64,000 nucleotides of DNA, from assembly GCF_001866665.1 (NCBI RefSeq), contig NZ_MLYO01000063.1, forward strand, positions 1 to 64,000. Direction: 5' to 3'. Below, one piece after another: positions 41,383 through 51,687 of this stretch; the first letter of the stretch is position 1; each line of letters starts with the position of its first letter. The translations under genes were made by a program, and so were the position numbers. The notes under the pieces were generated by a model, which did no database searches, was not told the origin of the DNA, and was given only the letters and a program-made list of their open reading frames with translations. This stretch comes from Streptomyces monashensis (GTDB taxonomy: Bacteria; Actinomycetota; Actinomycetes; Streptomycetales; Streptomycetaceae).

Positions 41383-44079
41383 TCAGTCTCTCGTCACCCG
41401 CACCTCACCGCCCGGCCCTCCCGTCCCGGCGACCGCGAGGGCGCCGTCCCGGTCGGTGCGCAGCACCAGCGCGCCGCCCGCCCGCAGCGCGGCCAGGGTC
41501 GCCGGTGCCGGATGGCCGTACGGGTTGCCGGCCCCGGCGGAGATCAGGGCAACCCGGGGCGCCGCGAGCCGGATCAGGTCCGGGTCCTGGTAGGCCGAGC
41601 CGTGATGGGCCACCTTGAGCACGTCCACACGGGCCAGCTCCGCCGCCCGCGGGGACCGCAACAGCGCCTGCTGGGCGGGGGGTTCGAGGTCACCGAGCAG
41701 CAGCAGACGCAGCCCGCCCGAGCGGACCAGCATCGCCACGCTGGCGTCGTTCGGCCCGTCCGGCACCGGCTCCGGGCCGGCGAGCGTGCCCGGCCGTCCG
41801 GGGACCCCCGGCTCCGGCGGCGTGCCGCCGCTCGGCGGGGGCCAGAGCACCCGCCAGGCGAGCGGACCGGTGCGCCGCTCCTCCCCGGCCACGGCCCGCG
41901 TGAGCGGGATGTGCCGTCTTGCCGCCTCCTTCCTGACGAACTCGGCCTGGTCGGCGGGCTCTTCCAGGCCGGTGGTCTCGATCGCGGCCACCGTGCGGCC
42001 CCGCAGCACGCCGGTCAGTCCGGCGACGTGGTCCGCGTGGAAGTGGGTCAGGACGAGCAACGGGATCCGCGTGATGCCCAGCTGCCGCAGACAGCGGTCC
42101 ACCGGCACCGGATCCGGTCCGGCGTCCACGACCACCCCGGCGCCGTCCCCCGCCGCCAGTACCGTCGCGTCGCCCTGTCCGACATCGCACATCGCGAACC
42201 GCCAGCCGGGCGGCGGCCAGCCCGTGAGCACCCGGGTCAGCGGTGCCGGCCGGACCACCGCCAGCAGGAGCAGCAGCGCGAGCAGCCCGCACCACCACGG
42301 GTGCCGTGACAACCGCCGCCCGGCCAGGACGACGCCCACGGTGACGGCCGCGAGCGCCAGCGCCCCCGCCCAGCTCCCCGGCCAGTCCACACCCGCGCCG
42401 GGCAGCGAAGCCCCGGTCCGGGCGACCCCGGCGATCCATCCCGCGGGCCAACTCGCGCACCACGCCAGCGCCGTGGCCACCGGCATCACCACGGGTGCCG
42501 TCACCAGCGCCGCGAACCCCAGCACGGTCGCCGGTGCCACCGCCGCCTCGGCCAGCAGATTGCACGGCACCGCCACCAGGCTCACCCGGGCCGACAGCAC
42601 CGCCACGACCGGCGCGCACACCGCCTGCGCGGCGGCGGCCGCCGCCAGCGCCTCCGCGAGCCTCGCCGGCACCCCGCGCCGGTGCAGCGCCTCTCCCCAG
42701 CCCGGTGCCAGCACGAGCAGCGCGCCGGTGGCCAGCACGGAGAGCAGGAAGCCGTAGCTCCGGGCCAGCCACGGGTCGTGGAGCACCAGCAGCAGGACGG
42801 CCGTGGCCAGTGCCGGGACCAGGGATCTGCGGCGCCCGGTGGCCAGCGCGACCAGCGCGAGCGTGCCGCAGGCGGCGGCGCGCAGCACACTGGGGTCGGG
42901 GCGGCACACGACCACGAAGCCCAGGGTGAGCACCCCGGCGGCGAGCGCGGTCGCGCGCAGCGAGAGCCCCAGGCGCGGGGCCAGGCCACGGCGTTCGGCC
43001 CGCTGGGCCAGCCCGGGCGGCCCGATGAGCAGCGCGAGCAGCACGGTGAGGTTGCTGCCGGACACGGCGAGCGTGTGCGCCAGGTCGGTCTCCTTGAACG
43101 CCTCGTCCAGCTCGGGGGTGATCCGCGTGGTGTCCCCGACGACCAGCCCGGGCAGCAGCGCCCGCGCGTCCTCCGGCAGGCCGTCCGTCGCCTCCCGCAG
43201 CCCTGCTCTGAGCCGGCCCGCCAGCCGCTGCGGCCCACTGGGCCCCGCGACGATCCGCGGCCCCGGCCGGCCGCGCACCCGCAGCACGGCCGCGGTCCGG
43301 TCGCCGTCCGTCAGCGGGGGCGCCAGCCGTCCGCCCAGTCGGAGCCGCGTGGACGGCAGCAACCCGAGCCATGCGGCCCGCGCCTGCTGCGCCCGCCGGG
43401 CGGCGACCGCCGGTGCCGCCCCGGAAGCCCCGCTCCCTGCCCCGCCCCCGTCCGCCGCATCACTCCTCCCTCGGGCGCTCCCCTCGGGTGCCGGGACGTC
43501 GGCGTCGACGACCAGCAGCACCGGGCTCCGGGTCCGCACCCGGGTCCCGTCGCTCCGCTCGACGCCGCGCACCTCCGCGCGCGCCAGCACCGCCAGGGGT
43601 GCCGTGTGATCGCCGCGCACCTTCGGCCGGCTGAGCCAGGGGTCGCCGCTCACCTCGATCTCGGCGGTCACGGTCGCGAACCGCCGGGCCAGCTCGGGCA
43701 CCGGCCCGCGCCGCGCGTCGGCCCCGTGCAGCCCGGCGGAGACGGCGGCCGCGGCCATACAGAGCAGCACGGCGGCGACCGAGGCCCGGGCCCACGCGAA
43801 CCGCCTCGGCAGCAGCACACCGCCTACCCCGCGGAACCACAGCAGCGCGGCCCCGCCCACCAGGCAGACCCCTGCCGCCGCGAGGGTCCAGCTCACCGGT
43901 GTGTCCAGCGTCAGGGCCGCCGTGGCCCAGGCCGCGAGCGCGGGCGGCACGAGGCGCAGGTCCAGGGGCCCTCCCCGGTCGTCGCGTGAGCTCCCCCGCG
44001 CCTCGCGCGACGCCTCCCGCCTCTCTGGTCCACGGCTCGCGGCGGTCCCGGGCGGTCCGGTGCCGGTCGCGCGGCTCAT
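41383..44079 (-). CDS. comEC: ComEC/Rec2 DNA-uptake channel homologue
   Basis: 898 residues. N-terminal DUF4131-like region, a central competence membrane domain with about ten helices (including DLAHTLAVSGSNLTVLLAL), and a C-terminal MBL domain with LTHFHADHVAGL. ComEC carries single-stranded DNA across the membrane in competent bacteria. The ATG overlaps the comEA stop (44076-44079). Streptomycetes are not generally regarded as naturally competent, so the role here is open. Ends five bases before the acetyltransferase gene start. Confidence 0.93.
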   Translation of the reverse strand: MSRATGTGPPGTAASRGPERREASREARGSSRDDRGGPLDLRLVPPALAAWATAALTLDTPVSWTLAAAGVCLVGGAALLWFRGVGGVLLPRRFAWARASVAAVLLCMAAAAVSAGLHGADARRGPVPELARRFATVTAEIEVSGDPWLSRPKVRGDHTAPLAVLARAEVRGVERSDGTRVRTRSPVLLVVDADVPAPEGSARGRSDAADGGGAGSGASGAAPAVAARRAQQARAAWLGLLPSTRLRLGGRLAPPLTDGDRTAAVLRVRGRPGPRIVAGPSGPQRLAGRLRAGLREATDGLPEDARALLPGLVVGDTTRITPELDEAFKETDLAHTLAVSGSNLTVLLALLIGPPGLAQRAERRGLAPRLGLSLRATALAAGVLTLGFVVVCRPDPSVLRAAACGTLALVALATGRRRSLVPALATAVLLLVLHDPWLARSYGFLLSVLATGALLVLAPGWGEALHRRGVPARLAEALAAAAAAQAVCAPVVAVLSARVSLVAVPCNLLAEAAVAPATVLGFAALVTAPVVMPVATALAWCASWPAGWIAGVARTGASLPGAGVDWPGSWAGALALAAVTVGVVLAGRRLSRHPWWCGLLALLLLLAVVRPAPLTRVLTGWPPPGWRFAMCDVGQGDATVLAAGDGAGVVVDAGPDPVPVDRCLRQLGITRIPLLVLTHFHADHVAGLTGVLRGRTVAAIETTGLEEPADQAEFVRKEAARRHIPLTRAVAGEERRTGPLAWRVLWPPPSGGTPPEPGVPGRPGTLAGPEPVPDGPNDASVAMLVRSGGLRLLLLGDLEPPAQQALLRSPRAAELARVDVLKVAHHGSAYQDPDLIRLAAPRVALISAGAGNPYGHPAPATLAALRAGGALVLRTDRDGALAVAGTGGPGGEVRVTRD

Positions 44080-45155
44080 GGCCGTACCAGCTCGCGCAGG
44101 TCGCTGAAGCGGCGGTCGCCGATGCCGTTGACCTGGCGCAGTTCGTCCACCGAGCGGAAACCGCCGTGCTGGGTGCGGTAGTCGACGATGTGCCGGGCCA
44201 GCACCGGGCCGACGCCGGGCAGGGCGTCGAGCTGGTCCGCCGTGGCCGTGTTGAGGGAGACCGGGGCCGAGGGGACCGTGCCCGCCGCCGCGGAGGCCGC
44301 CCCGCCCGCCGGACCGGACGGCACCGCCGCCCCGGCGGGCACGCCGACGACGACCTGTTCGCCGTCGACCAGGAAGCGGGCCCGGTTGAGCCCCTCGACG
44401 CTCACGCCCGGACGGACCCCGCCGGCGGCCCGCAGCGCGTCTGCCACCCGGGAGCCGGCCGGCAGCCGCCGGATCCCCGGTTCCCGCACCTTGCCGCTGA
44501 CGTCCACGACGATCTCCCCAGTCGGCGCCCCCGAGGCACCCGCGCCCACCCCCGCACTCGCCCCGCCGCCCCCACCGGCCTTCGCGTCCTGCCCCTGTCC
44601 CTCTCCCCTCTTGCCGTACGGCGCCTCGGCACGCACCACCTGAGGGGCTTTCAGGGACTCGGCCCGCCCGGCCCAGAAGTGCTGGACGGCGAGCACGGCG
44701 GCGACCGCGAGCAGCACCGTGAGCGCGACGACGCCCCGCCGCTCCACCCCGCACCGCGTCTGCAACCACACCGGCATCCGCTCCCGCACCGCCAGCCCCA
44801 CCCGCTCCCGCACACCGGGACCGGAGGGGCCGGCGGGGCCCGCAGGTGGCGGCGGCTCCAACCGGCGTGCGGAATCGGCTGGTTCGGGATCGAGCGTCGC
44901 GGTGGCAGGCGCCCGCTCCTGCCCCCGCTCCTCCCCCTGCGGCGGTCCGTGGTCCAACTCCAGTCGCCGCACCGCTCGTTCGCCGAAGAGGAGTTCCGCT
45001 CGACGGCGCAGTTCGTCCCCCGGCGCCGACGGACGGCGGCCGGCGCGACGGTGATACCGGACCCGCCCGTCCGACGCGGGCCCGCGGCCGGGTCCACTGC
45101 TCGCAGCGGTGATGCGTGTGCGTGATCGAAGTGCCATGCGACGAGGATGGAACAT
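44076..45155 (-). CDS. comEA: ComEA-like DNA-binding membrane protein
   Basis: 359 residues (ATG 45155), or 353 from ATG 45137; neither has a strong ribosome site. A long cytosolic N-terminus (about 140 residues, Arg/Pro-rich), one membrane helix (VVALTVLLAVAAVLAV), a Gly-rich linker, a SLBB domain (GEIVVDVSGKVREPG) and a C-terminal helix-hairpin-helix domain (VSLNTATADQLDALPGVGPVLA) for DNA binding outside the membrane. Longer N-terminal extension than in Bacillus ComEA. Confidence 0.9.
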   Translation of the reverse strand: MFHPRRMALRSRTRITAASSGPGRGPASDGRVRYHRRAGRRPSAPGDELRRRAELLFGERAVRRLELDHGPPQGEERGQERAPATATLDPEPADSARRLEPPPPAGPAGPSGPGVRERVGLAVRERMPVWLQTRCGVERRGVVALTVLLAVAAVLAVQHFWAGRAESLKAPQVVRAEAPYGKRGEGQGQDAKAGGGGGASAGVGAGASGAPTGEIVVDVSGKVREPGIRRLPAGSRVADALRAAGGVRPGVSVEGLNRARFLVDGEQVVVGVPAGAAVPSGPAGGAASAAAGTVPSAPVSLNTATADQLDALPGVGPVLARHIVDYRTQHGGFRSVDELRQVNGIGDRRFSDLRELVRP

Positions 45156-45258
45156 CTCGCCGAATCGCGATGATCTTGGTCAATTCCCGGGTATTACCGC
45201 CCGGTTGTGGAAAACTCCGCCACCCGCACGAGTGAGACGGGAGACCCGCGCACCCGGG

Positions 45259-46104
45259 TCAGCGGGGCGAGACCACCGCTCCCAGCAGCCCCGGCCCGGT
45301 GTGCGCCCCGATCACCGCTCCGACCTCGCTGACATGCAGGTCGGCCAGGCCCGGCACCCGTGCCCGGAGCCGGTCGGCGAGGGCGGCGGCGCGCTCGGGG
45401 GCGGCGAGGTGATGGACGGCGATGTCGACGTCGGCGTCGCCTGCCCGCTCGGCGGTCAGCTCCTCCAGGCGCGCGATGGCCTTGGACGCCGTACGGACCT
45501 TCTCCAGCAGCTCGATACGGCCACCGTCCAGCTGGAGCAGGGGTTTGACGGCGAGCGCGGAGCCGAGGAGGGCCTGGGCGGCTCCGATGCGGCCGCCGCG
45601 GCGCAGATAGTCGAGGGTGTCGACGTAGAAGTAGGCGGACGTGCCCGCGGCGCGCTTCTCCGCGGCCGTGACGGCCTCGTCCACCGTGCCGCCGGCCTCC
45701 GCGGTCTCGGCCGCGGAGAGCGCGCAGAAGCCCAGGGCCATGGCGACCATGCCGGTGTCCACCACCCGCACCGGCACTGGCGCTTCACGCGCCGCGAGGA
45801 CCGCCGCGTCGTAGGTGCCGGACAGTTCGGCGGACAGGTGCAGCGAGACGATGCCGTCGGCGCCGGACTCCGCCACCCTGCGGTAGGTCTCCGCGAAGAC
45901 TTCGGGGCTCGGCCGGGACGTCGTGACGGGGCGGCGCTTCTGCAGCGCCTGGGCGAGCGAGCGGGTCGAGATCTCCGTGCCCTCTTCGAGCGCCTCGTCG
46001 CCGAGGACCACGGTCAGGGGTACCGCCGTGATGCCGTGACGCTCCATCGTCCGGGGCGGCAGGTAGGCCGTTGAATCGGTGACGATCGCGACATGGCGGG
46101 ACAT
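45259..46104 (-). CDS. DegV family fatty-acid-binding protein
   Basis: 281 residues. DegV proteins bind fatty acids and present them to fatty acid kinase (FakA). The opening VAIVTDSTAYLP, TSRPSPEVF, HLSAELSGTYDAA and the GGRIGAAQALLGS region are typical. No fakA gene is adjacent in the window. Reads toward comEA. Confidence 0.93.
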   Translation of the reverse strand: MSRHVAIVTDSTAYLPPRTMERHGITAVPLTVVLGDEALEEGTEISTRSLAQALQKRRPVTTSRPSPEVFAETYRRVAESGADGIVSLHLSAELSGTYDAAVLAAREAPVPVRVVDTGMVAMALGFCALSAAETAEAGGTVDEAVTAAEKRAAGTSAYFYVDTLDYLRRGGRIGAAQALLGSALAVKPLLQLDGGRIELLEKVRTASKAIARLEELTAERAGDADVDIAVHHLAAPERAAALADRLRARVPGLADLHVSEVGAVIGAHTGPGLLGAVVSPR

Positions 46105-46175
46105 GAGCTGGAGGTTACCTGCCGTAGCGCGCACGCGGCAGCCCGGCCCCCGTCGACGGGAACGCGCCGCTCCGC

Positions 46176-46913
46176 TCAGGCCGTGCTCTCCGGGCGGGGC
46201 TTCTTCTGCCAGGGGTGGGCGGGGCGGGGTGCCGGCGGGGTGATCGCCTGCGGAGCCGGTGGGTCCTCGGCGGGACGGGAGCCCGGGGCCCAGGACTGGG
46301 TGTGCTGAGCGGCCGGGTCCCCGGCGTCGGAGGCGTCGGGCCACGGCGAAGCCGGCTGGGCCGGCCCGGCCGGCGTCCAGTGGCGCAGGGCGTCCGCCTC
46401 GAGGTCGATCTGGTCGCTGAGGGCGTCGAGATCGTCGTCGGAGAAGCGGTGGGCGCGGTCGCGCACGGCCCGGCGCAGGGAGTCCGCGGACTTGGTGATC
46501 CGCTCGGTACGGCCGCGCAGCTCGGCCAGCCGCTCTGTGACCTCGGCCCGGTCGGGCTCGGTCTCCAGGCGCCTGAGGTCGGCGTCCAGCTGATGTCCGT
46601 GGGCGCTGAGCCGCTCGAAGAGGGCGAAGGACTCCTTCAGGGACTCGTCCTCGGCGGAACCCGTGCGCAGCGCGTCCTGGGTGGCGCGCATCGACGTGCG
46701 CAGCGTCAGCCTCAGCTGCGCGATCTCGGCGGTGGGGCCGACCTGGACGAAGGACTTCGCGCGCAGGGTGTGGTCCTCGACCGTGCGCCGAGCCTGCTCG
46801 ATCGTGCGGTCCACGCCGCGCTTGGCGGCACCGATCGCCTTCACCGTGGCGTACGCGCCCAGGCCGACGAACAGCAGGAAGAGAAGGGCGAAGACGGCGA
46901 TCACTGCTTCCAC
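46176..46913 (-). CDS. Membrane-anchored coiled-coil protein, unknown
   Basis: 245 residues. One N-terminal membrane helix (VIAVFALLFLLFVGLGAYATV), then about 140 residues of heptad-like helix (residues ~30-170; many Glu/Arg/Leu), then a Pro-rich disordered tail ending in KKPRPESTA. Architecture recalls small cell-division or envelope-associated anchors, but no family is recognised. It lies between leuS and degV, reading the same way. The 173-base gap before leuS contains only a weak GGGCAGG/CCTGCCC stem near 46973-47011. Confidence 0.75.
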   Translation of the reverse strand: MEAVIAVFALLFLLFVGLGAYATVKAIGAAKRGVDRTIEQARRTVEDHTLRAKSFVQVGPTAEIAQLRLTLRTSMRATQDALRTGSAEDESLKESFALFERLSAHGHQLDADLRRLETEPDRAEVTERLAELRGRTERITKSADSLRRAVRDRAHRFSDDDLDALSDQIDLEADALRHWTPAGPAQPASPWPDASDAGDPAAQHTQSWAPGSRPAEDPPAPQAITPPAPRPAHPWQKKPRPESTA

Positions 46914-47086
46914 GACGCTCCTCCTCCGGCCGGCGCGGCACTCGCCGCCGCGCTCTCCACGGTAAACGCCGCGGGCAGGCCCGGAGTTCCGGAAGAACCC
47001 CGAACCTGCCCCGAGTCTGCCCGTAGGGGTCGGCCCTCAGACCTCAGCCGCAGGCCGCCGCCCTCCCAGCTGACAGCCGTCGGCCG

Positions 47087-49969
<2,883 letters not shown>

Positions 49970-50020
49970 GATCCTCAAAGCTCCATCGATCGTCTCTGCC
50001 TGCGGCTGTTCAAAGAAACG

Positions 50021-50044
50021 AAAAATCCCCTCACACAGGAGGGG
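50021..50044 (-). terminator. leuS attenuator
   Basis: On the minus strand CCCCTC-CTGTGT-GAGGGG is followed by ATTTTT: a complete intrinsic terminator between the leader peptide and leuS, 52 bases before the leuS ATG. Just upstream, ATCGGCGCGGC (complement 50047-50057) can pair with GCCGCGCTGAT (50092-50102), which spans the last codons and stop of the leader peptide. Confidence 0.85.
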
Positions 50045-50092
50045 ACGCCGCGCCGATGCCGACCTCACGGGTTCGACCGGGGTCGGTGCTGA

Positions 50093-50131
50093 TCAGCGCG
50101 GCCCGCTAAGCAGAAGGCGTACGGCACGCAT
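50093..50131 (-). CDS. leuL: leuS leader peptide (MRAVRLLLSGPR)
   Basis: A 12-codon reading frame with three consecutive Leu codons CTT CTG CTT at positions 6-8; CTT is rare in this GC-rich genome, so a ribosome short of Leu-tRNA should stall there. It ends in TGA inside a segment that pairs with sequence beside the attenuator. The layout is that of ribosome-mediated attenuation. Translation probably starts leaderless, because the -10 TACCCT is only six bases upstream of the ATG. Confidence 0.85.
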   Translation of the reverse strand: MRAVRLLLSGPR

Positions 50132-50137
50132 GGCGTT

Positions 50138-50143
50138 AGGGTA
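50138..50143 (-). promoter_or_regulatory. -10 element of the leuS leader
   Basis: TACCCT on the minus strand, followed by AACGCC and then ATG 50131. No good -35 is seen. Transcription would begin at the ATG. Confidence 0.6.
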
Positions 50144-50291
50144 CCGCAGGCCCCGAGCGGGCCGCGACGGCCTTGAGCAAGCCGGGACGCGCGTCCGTAT
50201 CCCTGATGGACATGCCAGGAACCCGCCGTAACTGAACCAAGGTCAAGAAATACATCGCGTACTGTCCCCTAAGGGACGCCGTCCAGTCATA

Positions 50292-50340
50292 TTGCCCGTT
50301 GATAACAACGCAATAACTGAAACCCCCGTACCGATCGGTA
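50292..50340 (+). promoter_or_regulatory. Promoter and palindrome upstream of the redox pair
   Basis: -35 TTGCCC (50292-50297), 16 bases, -10 TAACTG (50314-50319). A perfect 12-bp palindrome TACCGATCGGTA (50329-50340) sits right after the expected start point, as a TetR-type repressor site would. GTCCC-CTAA-GGGAC at 50265-50278 is another small palindrome upstream. The rest of 50144-50400 shows nothing I can name. Confidence 0.45.
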
Positions 50341-50400
50341 TGGCGCCGCTTAGAGTTCGGCAGCGGGACCGCTTTCCCGGAACTGCTCGGAGTTGCCCCC

Positions 50401-51687
50401 ATGAACCCTCGTCGTAGTGCCAGCTCACTCCCCAAACCGGGCCGCTCGGCCTATGGGGTGGCGACCGCTGTCGCCCTGCTGCTGATACCCGTGATCGTGC
50501 TGGTCGGAGGCGGCCCGCTCCGCGACTTCCTGAACTTCGGCGCGGGCGTGCTGTCCCTGGTCTCGCTCAGCTGCTCGGTGATCTGGGGCCTGTTCGCCCA
50601 GGACCGGATCTTCCTGAACATCCGGCAGCGGATCGTCGGCCAGGCCGTCCACCGCACGCTGGGAATCGCCTCGATCGCGTTCCTTCTGCTGCACATCGTC
50701 ACGAAGATCGCGCTCGGTCACACCCAGGTGATCGGCGCGATCATTCCGTTCTCGCTCGGCGTCACCGGAATCGGCGGTCTGATCGGCCTCGGCTCGACGG
50801 CGGGCCTTTTGATGATCTTCGTGGGTGTCACCGGCGCCCTCCGCAGCAATTTCGCCACCCCCGCCCCGGTCGCCGCCCGCTGGCGCGCGATGCACATGCT
50901 GGCCTACCCGGCCTGGTGCGCGGCGCTGATCCACGGCCTGTACGCGGGCCGCGCGGCCAAGCCGTTCTTCGTGATCTCCTACGGCCTGTCGCTGCTCGGC
51001 GTGATGGCCGCCCTGACCCTGCGCTCCGCCCCGCGCCCGGTCAAGCGCAGGGTCGCCGACCGCCTGGTGGCGCTGTTCGGCAGCTCGGAGCGGCCGGGGC
51101 TCGACGAGCTGGAGGCGAGCCGCTCCCGGGTCGCCGAGGCGGGCCTCGCCGGCTTCGGAAGCACCCGCGAGCCCGATGCGACGGCGGCCACGGCGGCCCC
51201 CTCGGCACCGCTGTACCAGACCCCCGCGGCCCCCTCCGGGCAGCCGGCGTCGGGCTTCGCGGCCGCCTACCGCGCGGTGTCCCCGCGCGGTGGCGCCCAG
51301 CAGCCGTTCGCGGCCGGCCAGACCGCGCGCATGGACCTGCCGCCGGACTTCCAGGCCACGGAGGCCATCCCGCGCGTGGACGGCCCGTCCAGCACCTCGG
51401 GCAGCTGGCCGATCCCGTCCCCGCCGCCGGTCGGCGAGGCCCCGCCGTCCGTGTACGACCCGCTCCAGGACACCGGATTCAACATTCCGGTCTACGACAA
51501 TCCGGGCACGTCCGGATACGGCGGAAGTGAGATGTACGACACCGGTGAGACAAACGGCCGGTATGGCACGTACAACGCCAGTGACACGTACGACAACGGT
51601 CCCTCGACCGGACCGCTGCCAGGTTCGTCCTTCGACGCACCGGGTTCGGGCGAATCCTGGAACACCCCGTCCGGAGGCTTTAAGTGA
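50401..51687 (+). CDS. NOX/ferric-reductase-like di-heme membrane protein with long cytosolic tail
   Basis: 428 residues; ATG 50401 with CGGAG eight bases upstream. Six membrane helices lie in residues ~18-205. His84 and His98 (14 apart) lie in one helix and His165 and His178 (13 apart) in another, the exact spacing of the two-heme ligands of NADPH oxidase and ferric reductase membrane domains. There is no flavin/NAD domain. Instead a ~220-residue Ala/Pro/Ser/Gly/Tyr-rich, apparently disordered tail follows. The stop overlaps the next gene's GTG (51684-51687), so the NuoF-like flavoprotein is its probable electron donor. Assignment as heme protein is inference from the His pattern. Confidence 0.8.
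   Translation: MNPRRSASSLPKPGRSAYGVATAVALLLIPVIVLVGGGPLRDFLNFGAGVLSLVSLSCSVIWGLFAQDRIFLNIRQRIVGQAVHRTLGIASIAFLLLHIVTKIALGHTQVIGAIIPFSLGVTGIGGLIGLGSTAGLLMIFVGVTGALRSNFATPAPVAARWRAMHMLAYPAWCAALIHGLYAGRAAKPFFVISYGLSLLGVMAALTLRSAPRPVKRRVADRLVALFGSSERPGLDELEASRSRVAEAGLAGFGSTREPDATAATAAPSAPLYQTPAAPSGQPASGFAAAYRAVSPRGGAQQPFAAGQTARMDLPPDFQATEAIPRVDGPSSTSGSWPIPSPPPVGEAPPSVYDPLQDTGFNIPVYDNPGTSGYGGSEMYDTGETNGRYGTYNASDTYDNGPSTGPLPGSSFDAPGSGESWNTPSGGFK

Noticed and set aside
44080..45183. Upstream extension of comEC
   Set aside because: Lies inside comEA in another frame; comEC starts at the ATGA overlap at 44079.
46973..47011. Terminator of leuS
   Set aside because: Only a seven-base GGGCAGG/CCTGCCC stem with a long loop and no T-run; too weak to call.
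50021..50131. T-box riboswitch for leuS
   Set aside because: No T-box bulge sequence or specifier stem is visible; the Leu-rich peptide and simple terminator explain the region better.
50136..50435. 99-codon minus-strand frame upstream of leuS
   Set aside because: Overlaps promoter elements of both neighbours and has no coding character.
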